A DNA stretch of 64,000 nucleotides from NCBI RefSeq assembly GCF_036607905.1, contig NZ_CP144555.1, forward strand, positions 2,542,001 through 2,606,000, in the 5' to 3' direction. The notes below the pieces were generated by a model, which saw only the letters and a list, made by a program, of their open reading frames with translations, made no database searches and was not told the origin of the DNA. Source of the stretch: Streptomyces sp. SCSIO 75703. Its GTDB lineage: Bacteria; Actinomycetota; Actinomycetes; Streptomycetales; Streptomycetaceae. A program made the translations under genes and the position numbers. Positions 8,823 to 17,509 of the stretch are shown piece after piece. Positions within the stretch are counted from its first letter, which is position 1. Every line of letters begins with the position of its first letter.

Positions 8823-9551
8823 ATGAACGGTCCGGAGATCGACGTCGAGTTCGCCCCCGCGCTGCACGTGTTCGTCCCCCGCGCCCGCGCCACCGGCACG
8901 GTCCGCACCGCGACCGACGGCGTCTCCACCCTCGGCCACCTCGTCGAGTCCCTGGGCGTCCCGCTGACCGAGGTCGGCGCGCTCCTCGTGGACGGCCGCC
9001 CGGTGGAGCCCGGACACGTGCCCTCCGGCGGCGAGTCGGTCGGCGTGCGGCCCGTCGGGCACCCCCAGCACGTGCCGGGCGCCCCGCTGCGCTTCCTGCT
9101 CGACGTGCACCTGGGCACCCTCGCCCGCCGCCTGCGCCTGCTCGGCGTCGACACGGCCTACGAGTCCGCCGACCCCGGCGATCCGGCGCTCGCCGCGCGG
9201 TCCGCCGCGGAGCGCCGGGTCCTGCTCAGCCGCGACCGGGGCCTGCTGCGCCGCCGCGAGCTGTGGGCCGGCGCGTACGTCTACGGCCACCGCCCCGACG
9301 ACCAGCTCGACGAGGTCCTGGAGCGCTTCCGTCCCGTGCTGCGCCCCTGGACCCGGTGCACCGCCTGCAACGGCGTGCTGCGCGAGGCCACCAAGGCGGA
9401 GGTCGCCGACCAGCTCGAAGGCGGCACCGAACGCACCTACGACGTGTTCGCGCGGTGCGCCGCCTGCGGACGCGCCTACTGGAAAGGCGCGCACCACGAC
9501 CAGTTGGAGGCCATCGTGTCCCGCGCGACGGAGCGCGCGGGCCGGGACTGA
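8823..9551 (+). CDS. Mut7-C RNase-domain protein with N-terminal ubiquitin/MoaD-like domain
   Basis: 242 residues. Residues 1-80 look like the beta-grasp (ThiS/MoaD-like) domain often fused to Mut7-C proteins. The remainder starts FLLDVHLGTLARRLRLLGVDT, which carries the first acidic residue of the PIN-like nuclease fold, followed by LLSRDRGLLRRR, and ends with a zinc ribbon made of CTACNG and CAACGRAYW. Mut7-C proteins are predicted ribonucleases; bacterial substrates are unknown. Starts 34 bp after the TetR gene, so possibly co-transcribed. Confidence 0.85.
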   Translation: MNGPEIDVEFAPALHVFVPRARATGTVRTATDGVSTLGHLVESLGVPLTEVGALLVDGRPVEPGHVPSGGESVGVRPVGHPQHVPGAPLRFLLDVHLGTLARRLRLLGVDTAYESADPGDPALAARSAAERRVLLSRDRGLLRRRELWAGAYVYGHRPDDQLDEVLERFRPVLRPWTRCTACNGVLREATKAEVADQLEGGTERTYDVFARCAACGRAYWKGAHHDQLEAIVSRATERAGRD

Positions 9552-9628
9552 GGCCCGGCCCCGCCACGACGGCACCGGCCGGATCCCCGGGTGACGGCGT
9601 TCGGCGCGGCTCGTGCCCACCACTCCGG

Positions 9629-9676
9629 CCGGTTCCGTGGCCACGCCCCGGGCCGGTTCCGTGGCCACGCCTCGGG
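9629..9676 (+). repeat. Two tandem 24-bp repeats
   Basis: CCGGTTCCGTGGCCACGCC followed by CCGGG or TCGGG, twice in a row, in the gap between the Mut7-C gene and the convergent thioredoxin-domain gene. No function apparent. Confidence 0.7.
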
Positions 9677-9762
9677 CCCGGTTCGAGGCCGGTGCGCGGC
9701 CCGGTGCGCGGATGCCCCTCAGCCGCCGCGCATGGGCCCCCCAGGGCCGGGGCCCCGGTTGC

Positions 9763-11799
9763 CTACGCCTCCGGCGCCGTGAGCGTGTCCCGGAGCCGCT
9801 CCGGGTCGGTCGTCGGCGCGTCGCAGGTGAAGCCCCGGCAGACGTACGCCGCCGCCCGGCCGCCGACCAGCGGTCGCCCGGCGAGCAGCGGGAACTCCCC
9901 AGCGCCCTCGACCCCGGCGGCGACCACCGCGCCGGGCGCGGTGCCCAGCAGGGCCGTGCGGTGCAGCCCGCGGGCGGCGGCGTCGGCCGGGCCGGGCCCC
10001 ACGACGGCCACCTCGCGCGGACCGTCGAGCAGCGCCTCGGCGACGGCGAGGCCCCAGCCGATGAAGCGGGGGACGCGCGGGCCGAGCGCGGTCACCACGC
10101 CGAGGGCCCGTTCGGCGGCGGTGCGGTGGGGCTCGGAGCCGGTGTGGGCGGCGTAGGAGAGCAGGGCGCCCGCGGCGGCGGTCCAGCCGGAGGGGGTGGC
10201 GTTGTCCGTCGGGTCCTGGGGGCGGCGGATCAGCCGCTCGGCGTCGGCGGCCGTGTCGTGGAGGGCCCCCGTCCCGTCGGTGAAACGGGTGAGGACGTGG
10301 TCGAGGAGGAGCCCCGCGAAGTCCAGCCAGACGCCCTCCCCGGTGACGGAGGCGAGCGCGAGGAAGCCCTCCGCGACGTCGGCGTAGTCCTCCAGGACCC
10401 CGGCGTTGGCGCCCGTCCGGCCGTCCCTGCTGGTACGGACGAGACGGCCGTGCTCGTCGAGGTGCACCCGGACGAGCAGGTCGGCGGCGGCCACGGCGGC
10501 GTCGACGAGGTCGGGGCGCTCGAAGTAGGCGCCCGTCTCGGCGAGGGCGGCGACGGCGAGGCCGTTCCAGGCGGCGACGACCTTGTCGTCCCGGCCGGGG
10601 CGGGGCCGCTCGGCCCGCGCGGCGAGCATCCGCTCCCGTACCGAGGCGATCCGCTCGGCGTCGAACACACCTTCCCGCTGCGGGAGTTGCAGCACGGACG
10701 CGCCGTTCTCGAAGGTGCCCTCCGCGGTCACGCCGAAGTGGGCGGCGGCCAGCCGGGCGTCCTCGTCGCCGAGCACCGCGCGCAATTGCTCCGGCGTCCA
10801 CACGTAGTAGGCGCCCTCGACGTGCCGGCCGGTGCCGTCGTCACTGTCGGCGTCCAGGGCGGAGGCGAACCCGCCCTCGGCGGTGCGCAGTTCGCGGACC
10901 ATGAAGTCGGCGGTGTCCAGCGCGACCCGGCGGGCGTGCGCGGAGCCGGTGGAACGCCACAGGTGCGCGTAGACCCGGCACAGCAGCGCGTTGTCGTACA
11001 GCATCTTCTCAAAGTGCGGCACGACCCAGTCGCGGTCCACGGAGTACCGGGCGAAACCGCCGCCGAGCTGGTCGTACAGCCCGCCGCGCGCCATCCGCTC
11101 ACAGGTGTCCCGCGCCATCTGCAGGGCGCCCTCGGCACCGGTGCGGGCGTGGTGGCGCAGCAGGAACTCCACCACCATGGACGGCGGGAACTTCGGCGCC
11201 CCGCCGAATCCGCCGCGCGCCGCGTCGTACTCCCGGGTCAGCCCGAGCAGCGCCTGCCCCAGCTCGGCCGGTCCGGGCGCCCCCGTGCCGCCGTAGTCGA
11301 TCTCCCGGCCCGCCAGGTCGCGCACGATCCTGGCGGCGACGTCGGTGACCTCGTCGCGCCGCTCCGCCCACGCCTGCCGGACCCCCTCCAGCACCTGCCG
11401 GAAGGAGGGCATGCCGTGCCGGGGCTCGGGCGGGAAGTACGTACCGAAGTAGAAGGGCTCGGCGTCCGGGGTGAGGAAGACGGTCATGGGCCAGCCGCCC
11501 TGCCCGGTCGCGGCCTGCACCGCCTCCATGTACACGGCGTCGACGTCGGGCCGCTCCTCACGGTCCACCTTGACGGCGACGAAGTGCGAGTTCAGCACCC
11601 GCGCGGTGACCTCGTCCTCGAACGACTCCCGCGCCATCACGTGGCACCAGTGACACGCCGAGTAGCCGACGGACAGCAGCACGGGCACGTCACGCCGCCG
11701 CGCCTCTTGCATCGCCTCCTCTCCCCATGGCCACCAGTCCACTGGATTGGAGGCGTGCTGGAGGAGATAGGGCGACTGGGAGTTGGCCAGTCGATTCAT
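9763..11799 (-). CDS. Thioredoxin-domain protein of the YyaL / SPATA20 (DUF255) family
   Basis: 678 residues, normal for the family. It starts with the signature [20 protein letters not shown], then DWWPWG, and has a thioredoxin-like CHWC at residues 49-52 (SACHWCHVM) followed by [10 protein letters not shown] and [11 protein letters not shown]. The rest is an alpha/alpha-toroid similar to N-acylglucosamine epimerases and glycosyl hydrolases ([17 protein letters not shown]). Cytoplasmic; biochemical role not established. It is divergent from the CRISPR-Cas locus and marks the conserved edge of the island. Confidence 0.9.
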   Translation of the reverse strand: MNRLANSQSPYLLQHASNPVDWWPWGEEAMQEARRRDVPVLLSVGYSACHWCHVMARESFEDEVTARVLNSHFVAVKVDREERPDVDAVYMEAVQAATGQGGWPMTVFLTPDAEPFYFGTYFPPEPRHGMPSFRQVLEGVRQAWAERRDEVTDVAARIVRDLAGREIDYGGTGAPGPAELGQALLGLTREYDAARGGFGGAPKFPPSMVVEFLLRHHARTGAEGALQMARDTCERMARGGLYDQLGGGFARYSVDRDWVVPHFEKMLYDNALLCRVYAHLWRSTGSAHARRVALDTADFMVRELRTAEGGFASALDADSDDGTGRHVEGAYYVWTPEQLRAVLGDEDARLAAAHFGVTAEGTFENGASVLQLPQREGVFDAERIASVRERMLAARAERPRPGRDDKVVAAWNGLAVAALAETGAYFERPDLVDAAVAAADLLVRVHLDEHGRLVRTSRDGRTGANAGVLEDYADVAEGFLALASVTGEGVWLDFAGLLLDHVLTRFTDGTGALHDTAADAERLIRRPQDPTDNATPSGWTAAAGALLSYAAHTGSEPHRTAAERALGVVTALGPRVPRFIGWGLAVAEALLDGPREVAVVGPGPADAAARGLHRTALLGTAPGAVVAAGVEGAGEFPLLAGRPLVGGRAAAYVCRGFTCDAPTTDPERLRDTLTAPEA

Positions 11800-12623
11800 G
11801 CCGCCATCGTTGCACGATCCGGCCTGGGCAGTGGGCTTCCTACGCCCGCAGCAGCGGCGCTGGCCGGTACCGTTCCTGACTTCGTCCGGCCACGGTGACG
11901 GTCTGGAGCCTCCTGGCGGAGCTCGGGTGAGCCCGGCCGGCCGGGGTGAGTGTCGCCCGGCGCGGCGAGGCAATCGCCCGTGACGTTCAGTGTCGTCCTT
12001 GGCCAAGAGGACGTTTGCTCTCCGCCGTGACCTTGGAGAAGTTCGTGGTTCCCGAAGTGGAGAACGGGGGCCTCCCCGTCGATCAGGCAGCGGCGATGTC
12101 TCGGTGGCGTGCTCGATACCGGGTGCTCTGAGCATCTTCGGACCGGCCTCCGTAGCGCGCGTCCTCCGCGCGAGCCGGACAGGAACGCGTCGGTGCTGAG
12201 GCCGGGGACCGCAGGGGGTCCCCTCGCAAGTCGGCGGTCACTCCGCCGTCCATGAGTACGAAGCGCGCCATGTCACCTCCGGGAATGGCGTCCGCGTGAA
12301 GAGGGGCGGTCCTTCTTGTTGACCCACGGCTTCGCCGTCCTGCCGCTGGTCTTGTCCGGGCTGCATGACCGCGAGGTTTCCGGGTTGTGGTGGCGCCCTG
12401 CAAGGCCGGTCCGCTCGTGGGGACGTGAGTGTCACGTAGGAGGCCCGGGGCGTCGATACCCTCGCCGGCCCTGCGCAGGGATGCTCACGGTGGTCGCTGT
12501 GGGTTGTCAGGCGGCCAGGGAGAACCGTATGCGGCCGATGGGTTCTCGCCTTCCGCCGGACCTCGCTGTCAGAGGCTCGTGCTGGAGTAAGGGGGGTGAA
12601 CGTCTGCGGCGGCGCGGGAGGCC
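11800..12623. other. 824-bp gap upstream of cas3
   Basis: No gene can be supported with confidence, and GC content is slightly lower than in the flanks. The best candidate is a minus-strand ORF at 12083-12271 (62 codons, [18 protein letters not shown]...) preceded by GGAGGTGA one base before its ATG, which is closer than usual. I do not recognise the product; it may be a remnant. This gap must contain the cas3 promoter and is the left boundary of the CRISPR-Cas island. Confidence 0.4.
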
Positions 12624-15545
12624 GTGGTGGTTGATGATCGTTTGTGGGGCAAGGCCAAGGGTCTCGACCGGCCCTATCCGTTGATGGGGCATCTCGTGGA
12701 TACGGCCGTGGTGGCCGGGGTGTTGTGGGACGAGGTGCTGCAGGCGGGGCAGCGCGAGCGGATCGCGGTGGCGCTGGGTTTAGGGGTGAGGGATGCCCGG
12801 CAGGTGGTGATGCTCTGGGCGGGGCTGCACGACATCGGAAAGATCATGCCGGTATTCCAGGACGCGGCCCGTGATGAGCATCCGGGCCACTGCGGCTTCC
12901 TGGAAGAGCCGCGCTACAGACACGACCGGAGCAGGGACAGTCGGATCGGTCGGGTCGGCCACGAGTACGCCACGGCCAGGGCGGTTCCGGGACTGCTCGG
13001 CGGGCTCGGCTATCCCGAGGACGGTATGGCCGAGTACCAGCTTCGTTGTCAGGTGGGGCAGATCCTCGGCGGGCACCACGGACGCTATCCCCTCGGTATC
13101 GAGGAGGACGAGTTGGAGGTGACCGACGGCGGCGTGGTGGAGCTGGGCATTGGCGCCTGGGCGCAGGAACGGTGCGAACACCTCGCGTTACTGAGGGATC
13201 TACTGGGGGAGCCGGTTGTCCCACAGGTCGAAGCGGTTCCCGTGGCGAGTGCGGTGGTGATCGCGGGGCTCGTGATCGTCGCCGACTGGCTGGCCAGTCA
13301 GGAGCATGTGGTGGAGGGGCGGCTGACCGAGTGGTTCAGACGTCCGGAGCCGGGTAGGCCCGAAGCCGTGCGGGCTCATGCCGCTGAGATGAGCGCGCTC
13401 GCGCCCGGCATCGTCGCGGACGCCGGGCTGGGCCGCGCCGTCTTCCACTCACGTGACTTCGCTGGGCAGTTCCCGGAGATCACCCATCCACACCCGTTGC
13501 AGCGCAGTGTCGAACAAGGTCTGCGGGACAAGGTCGTGGGGCCGGGGATCCTGCTGGTGACGGCGCCCACCGGGGAGGGGAAGACCGAGGTCGCACTGCA
13601 TGCCGCGACGCTGATGGGAAATGCCGTCGGCGGTAGCGGTGTGTTCTTCGCCCTGCCGACCCAGGCGACGGCGAACCAGATGTACGAGCGCGTCCGAGGT
13701 TACGCGCTGCGGAATCTGACGGACAGCGCGCAGATCACGCTCACCCACCGGGACGCGGACCTCAACGAGCGGTATCAGCCGGCGGACGAGGACGGCGGGG
13801 CGCAAGAAGCGGACACCCCGGAGTCGCGTGTCCTGACGCATGACGCCGACCGCGGAGGCGGCACCGGAGGCGACGGCGTATCGGTGGAGGCGAGCCGATG
13901 GCTGCGGCAGCGTTGGCGTGGCCTGCTCGCACCGATCTCGGTCGGCACCATCGACCAGGCCCTTATGGGTGTACTGCCCTTGCGGTACAACGCGCTGCGG
14001 CACGTGGGTCTGGCCGGCAAGACGGTCGTGGTCGACGAGGCGCACTCCTACGACGCCTTCACTCACGCGTTGCTGCTACGCCTGCTGAACTGGCTCGGCG
14101 CGATGGGCGTACCGGTCGTCCTGTTGTCCGCCACGCTGACCGGTGGGACGGCGCGCGGCCTCGTCCGCGCGTATCTGACAGGCGCCGGCCACAGCCACTC
14201 GGCCGAGGTGCCGACACCGGGCTACCCGGGGTGGCTGTATGCGGACGGACGGACCGGCGCGTTCCTCACACCCTCGGCGCCGGTCGGCACGGTGCGGTCC
14301 CGTGAACTCGACATCGCGGTCCGGCGGATCACACACACCTACGATTCATCCGTTCCCGACGGCCGACTGGGCGTTCTGTACGAAGAGTTGGAGCAGGTCG
14401 CGCGATCAGGGGGATGCGCCGCCGTCATCTGCACGACGGTCGGCGAGGCCCAGGACACATACGCAGCCCTGCGTGAACACCTCACAGACATCCACGGCCC
14501 CGGGTACACCGGCTGGGACGATCGGGCGAGCGGCACGGGTGGAGCGCCGGGCAAGGGCACGCTGCTGCGCTTGCTGCACTCCCGCTTCCCGGCCTTCCGC
14601 CGTGCGGAGCTGACCGCCGAGGCGGAAACCTGGTTTGGCCGCGGAGACAAGAAGGGCACCCGTCGACCACCGCTCCCCCGCGGCGCGATCCTCGTCGCCA
14701 CACAGGTCATCGAACAGTCGCTCGACCTCGACTTCGACCTCGTCCTCTCCGACTTGGCCCCCATGGCCCAACTGCTACAGCGCGCCGGCCGCGTGTGGCG
14801 GCACGCCGCGACTCCGCGACCCGGCTGGGCTGTCGGCCCCCGCCTCGTCGTGTTGGCATCCCCGGCCGACGGGACAACGGAAGCGCCGAGGAGCTGGGGG
14901 GATGTCTACTCGGATGCTCTCTTGCAGCGCACCGAGGAACTACTGACCGCACGGCTGGGGGCGACGGTCGCGATTCCCGGAGATGTCCAAACCCTCGTGG
15001 ACGGTGTCTACGACGAGGAGTTCCGCTCGCGCAGCCCTGAAGAACTCCTGAGGCGTGACATCGACCGGATGGGCGACGACATGGCCCGCCAGGGGCTCGC
15101 GAACCTGGTCATGATCCCCCCGCCCTCTCTGGCCGACCTGCACGGCCTGACCATCAGCGAGGCGGACGCCGACCTCATCTCCACCCGCCTCGGTGCGGAG
15201 TCTGTCGAACTCCTGCCGGTCTACGAGGACGCGGACAATCGTCGCTGGCTGGACGAAGCCTGCGCGATTCCGCTGCCCCCACGCGGCAGCGGACGAGACG
15301 GCCGGTTCACCCGTGCCGAGGTCCGCACCATCCTCAGCCTCGCCGTGCCCTACCGCCACGGCACATGGCGTGCTGCGTGCACAGCCGAACACCGTCCCCC
15401 GAAGGCCTGGCGGAAGGAACCACGCCTGGCCCGCCTCGTACTCCTCCCCCACCACGTGACGGACCAGGGCACCCACGGCTCCGGCTTCGGTGACCTCAAC
15501 CTCAGGGTGGACCACGCACTGGGTCTTCGCGCGGAGAAGGAGTGA
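12624..15545 (+). CDS. cas3: CRISPR-associated nuclease/helicase Cas3 (type I-E)
   Basis: 973-residue HD nuclease fused to an SF2 helicase; it is recruited by DNA-bound Cascade and degrades the displaced strand. HD residues: H23 (GHLVD), H69-D70 (GLHDIGK), H113 and H151-H152 (LGGHHGRY). Helicase: Walker A TAPTGEGKTE near residue 318, DEAH near 471-474, SAT near 502, and the C-terminal VIEQSLDLDFD plus QRAGRVWRH near 718. All catalytic motifs look intact, so interference should be functional. Start is one of two adjacent GTGs (12624 or 12627) after GGAGG at 12617; the second has better spacing. It is separated from cas8e by 287 bp that contains a regulatory mini-CRISPR. Confidence 0.95.
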   Translation: MVVDDRLWGKAKGLDRPYPLMGHLVDTAVVAGVLWDEVLQAGQRERIAVALGLGVRDARQVVMLWAGLHDIGKIMPVFQDAARDEHPGHCGFLEEPRYRHDRSRDSRIGRVGHEYATARAVPGLLGGLGYPEDGMAEYQLRCQVGQILGGHHGRYPLGIEEDELEVTDGGVVELGIGAWAQERCEHLALLRDLLGEPVVPQVEAVPVASAVVIAGLVIVADWLASQEHVVEGRLTEWFRRPEPGRPEAVRAHAAEMSALAPGIVADAGLGRAVFHSRDFAGQFPEITHPHPLQRSVEQGLRDKVVGPGILLVTAPTGEGKTEVALHAATLMGNAVGGSGVFFALPTQATANQMYERVRGYALRNLTDSAQITLTHRDADLNERYQPADEDGGAQEADTPESRVLTHDADRGGGTGGDGVSVEASRWLRQRWRGLLAPISVGTIDQALMGVLPLRYNALRHVGLAGKTVVVDEAHSYDAFTHALLLRLLNWLGAMGVPVVLLSATLTGGTARGLVRAYLTGAGHSHSAEVPTPGYPGWLYADGRTGAFLTPSAPVGTVRSRELDIAVRRITHTYDSSVPDGRLGVLYEELEQVARSGGCAAVICTTVGEAQDTYAALREHLTDIHGPGYTGWDDRASGTGGAPGKGTLLRLLHSRFPAFRRAELTAEAETWFGRGDKKGTRRPPLPRGAILVATQVIEQSLDLDFDLVLSDLAPMAQLLQRAGRVWRHAATPRPGWAVGPRLVVLASPADGTTEAPRSWGDVYSDALLQRTEELLTARLGATVAIPGDVQTLVDGVYDEEFRSRSPEELLRRDIDRMGDDMARQGLANLVMIPPPSLADLHGLTISEADADLISTRLGAESVELLPVYEDADNRRWLDEACAIPLPPRGSGRDGRFTRAEVRTILSLAVPYRHGTWRAACTAEHRPPKAWRKEPRLARLVLLPHHVTDQGTHGSGFGDLNLRVDHALGLRAEKE

Positions 15546-15546
15546 G

Positions 15547-15591
15547 AGTTGGACCGTTTCGTGAACGCCACCCAGCGCCTTCCGCTACTGT
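15547..15591 (+). promoter_or_regulatory. cas8e operon promoter region containing a protospacer for the antisense mini-CRISPR
   Basis: TACTGT at 15586-15591 is a plausible -10; the same TACTGT occurs before the main CRISPR array. The -35 region is weak. On the minus strand, bases 15578 down to 15562 read GCGCTGGGTGGCGTTCA, which equals the first 17 nt of the mini-CRISPR guide except at position 6. Immediately 5' of it on that strand is AAG (15581-15579), the canonical I-E PAM. The full 32-nt protospacer would span 15578-15547, covering the -35 side of the promoter. Confidence 0.7.
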
Positions 15592-15597
15592 CTTGAT

Positions 15598-15629
15598 GGG
15601 TGGTCAGGAGATCCGGCTCCTGACCACCC
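15598..15629 (-). terminator. Perfect 13-bp hairpin between cas promoter and mini-CRISPR
   Basis: GGGTGGTCAGGAG (15598-15610) and its exact complement CTCCTGACCACCC (15617-15629) with a 6-nt loop. Read on the minus strand it lies 50 bp after the last degenerate repeat and would terminate a mini-CRISPR transcript before it reaches cas3. Read on the plus strand it would sit at the very 5' end of the cas8e mRNA. No U tract on either strand, so its role is not settled. Confidence 0.6.
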
Positions 15630-15678
15630 GCCCGATGCTCGGGGCGCACTGCGACCGACCTACGTGCTTCCCCGGTAT

Positions 15679-15768
15679 CGGGCCACCCCCGCTCGCGCGG
15701 GGAAGACGCCGGCCCCTTGGGCTGAACGCCACCGAGCGCCGGTCCACCTCCGCCTTCGCGGAGCCCCA
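15679..15768 (-). CRISPR. Two-repeat degenerate mini-CRISPR (CreR-like) antisense to the cas8e leader
   Basis: On the minus strand, a repeat-like unit at 15768-15740 matches the main-array repeat at 20 of 29 positions and a second at 15707-15679 at 23 of 29. They start exactly 61 bp apart, the period of the main array, and flank one 32-nt spacer (15739-15708). Both keep the Cas6e hairpin: CTCCGC-GAAG-GCGGAG in the first and CCCCGC-GCGA-GCGGGG in the second, the latter with a compensatory base-pair change relative to CTCCGC/GCGGAG in the array. The guide begins GCGCTCGGTGGCGTTCA and matches the cas8e promoter region (see 15547-15591). A -10-like TACGGT lies at 15776-15771 on the minus strand. 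The structure matches CreR-type cas-repressing RNAs; transcription is not shown. Confidence 0.8.
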
Positions 15769-15832
15769 TCACCGTATGCCACACCGAGCGCGTCGCCTCT
15801 CCGCCGCCTCTTCCCGAGAAAGCCAGAACTCA

Positions 15833-17470
15833 TTGTCCGATCCACCCGACCCCCGTTTCGACGTCTGCGCCCGCCCCTGGGTCCCGGTTCGCACCGATGA
15901 CCGTGTCATCGCGGTGGGCCTGCGTGAACTTCTCGTACGGGCACACGAGTTCTCCGCGCTGGCCGTGCCCCTGCCTCCGGCAGCCGCCGGGCTGATGCGG
16001 ATGTTGTACGCGCTGGCGGCCCGGATCGCCGGGCTCGACACCTGTGACGACCCGAAGACGTGGAACAAGAAGCGCCACGACCTGCTGTCCCGGCCAGTCG
16101 GATTCCCGGCCGAGGCGGTTGACCGCTACCTCGGCTCACACCGCTCACGCCTGTTTCTCTTCGATCCTCAACGCCCGTTTCTGCAAGATCCGCGCCTGGC
16201 GGAAGAGTCGCCGTCGCGCTCAGGCGTGAACAAGCTGGTCATGGCCCGGCCTTCCGGAAACAACCCTGTCTTCCTCGGCCACTTCACGGACGCCGCCCCG
16301 GTCCCACTGCCGCCGGAGGAAGCGCTGCTCCACCTGATCGCGCAGTTGTACTACGGGCCGTCCGGCCAGTGCACTCCCCGTACGGTCGAGGGTAAGCGGT
16401 ACGGCAATGCCATGGGCGGGCCACTTCGGCGGACGATCTCGTTCCATCCACAGGGACGAACGCTGTACGAGTCGTTGTTGCTGGGCATTCCGAAGCCTGC
16501 GCACTGGCCCCAGGCCGAGGAGGGGGCGGGCTCGGACGGTTGCCCGTGGGAGCGAAGGGAACTCCTCGACCCGCTCGCCCCTCCGCGACCGGCGACCGGG
16601 CCCCTGTCCATGCTGACGGAGCGACACCAGCACGCGATCCTGCTGACCCCGGACGAGCAGGGCACGGCCGTCACGGATGCCGTGATCACCTGGGCACTGC
16701 GCGAGAAGCGCCCGGACAGCGGGAAGGAGCCGTACCTGATCTGGGACGAGGCCAAGGACGGCACCGTCCGCCCCCGGGACGCGAGCACGGAACGCGCCCT
16801 CTGGCGCGACCTCGACGCGCTCATCCTCCTGCACCGTACCGAGCCGCCCGGCCGCAGGCCGCCGGTGATCGACGGGCTCACAGGCGGCCTGCCGGCCGCG
16901 ATCCGCAAGGCACTGCACATCACCGCCTACGGCTTCGACCAGGACGGGCAGACCCGCGACCGCAGTTACTTCTCCGCCACCACCCCTCCCGTCCTCCACA
17001 AGCTCCTCTCTCCCGCTCCCACGGAGGCTGTCGATGCGGCGAACCGGGTCCCCGGCCCGGTGAACGACGTCACTGTCCTGGCCAACGAGGTCAAGGACGC
17101 CCGCGTCGCAGCCGAGAGGGCCGCCTCCCGGCTGCGATACGCCCTGCGCGTGGCCTGGCGGGCCTACACCAGCCCCTTCACGACCGACCAGGCAAGTGGA
17201 CGCGCGACCCCGGAGGGGAAGGGGGAGGGGCCCTGGCCCGGCGAGGCACTCGCCCGCTACTGGCCCGCAGCCGAGCGGCACTTCTGGGGCGCGCTGCACA
17301 CCGGCTCCTTCCCGCACCCGCAGCAGGAGTTCGGCCGACTGGCTCTCGACGCGTACGACGAGGTGACGCGTACGGTCGCCGCCACCCCGCGAGGCGCCAG
17401 AGCCCGCGAAGAGGCCCGAGGGCTCGTGCGCAGCCTGCTCAAGCCGCTCACCGGCCCCCCTTCGGCCTGA
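15833..17470 (+). CDS. casA: Type I-E Cascade large subunit Cas8e (Cse1/CasA)
   Basis: 545 residues from the TTG at 15833, close to the usual 500-560. Large subunit of Cascade that reads the PAM and recruits Cas3. The family N-terminus is visible as FDVCARPWVPVRTDDRV, and TLYGPSGQ-type loop sequence appears as YYGPSGQCTPRTVEGK near residues 172-187. The frame is open back to 15542, but the extra ~97 residues do not resemble the family and would be coded across the mini-CRISPR. An ATG at 15776 (MPHRARR) is an alternative start, and none of the candidates has a strong Shine-Dalgarno. First gene of the cas8e-cas2e operon. Confidence 0.9.
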   Translation: MSDPPDPRFDVCARPWVPVRTDDRVIAVGLRELLVRAHEFSALAVPLPPAAAGLMRMLYALAARIAGLDTCDDPKTWNKKRHDLLSRPVGFPAEAVDRYLGSHRSRLFLFDPQRPFLQDPRLAEESPSRSGVNKLVMARPSGNNPVFLGHFTDAAPVPLPPEEALLHLIAQLYYGPSGQCTPRTVEGKRYGNAMGGPLRRTISFHPQGRTLYESLLLGIPKPAHWPQAEEGAGSDGCPWERRELLDPLAPPRPATGPLSMLTERHQHAILLTPDEQGTAVTDAVITWALREKRPDSGKEPYLIWDEAKDGTVRPRDASTERALWRDLDALILLHRTEPPGRRPPVIDGLTGGLPAAIRKALHITAYGFDQDGQTRDRSYFSATTPPVLHKLLSPAPTEAVDAANRVPGPVNDVTVLANEVKDARVAAERAASRLRYALRVAWRAYTSPFTTDQASGRATPEGKGEGPWPGEALARYWPAAERHFWGALHTGSFPHPQQEFGRLALDAYDEVTRTVAATPRGARAREEARGLVRSLLKPLTGPPSA

Positions 17471-17509
17471 CCGATCCGTCCCGTCGACTCCTGAGGACGC
17501 AGTGCTCCC

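Noticed and set aside
12083..12271. A 62-codon ORF upstream of cas3 as an anti-CRISPR or toxin gene.
   Set aside because: Good Shine-Dalgarno sequence but poor spacing, and no recognisable features; kept only as a tentative remnant in the gap description.
15621..15649. A third possible degenerate repeat on the minus strand (GTGCGCCCCGAG...).
   Set aside because: Only 16 of 29 positions match without gaps, the stem is not kept, and it is 58 rather than 61 bp from the next unit; it also overlaps one arm of the 13-bp hairpin.
15801..15829. A further repeat expected 61 bp upstream of the first mini-repeat.
   Set aside because: Only about 10 of 29 positions match; the mini-CRISPR has two repeats.
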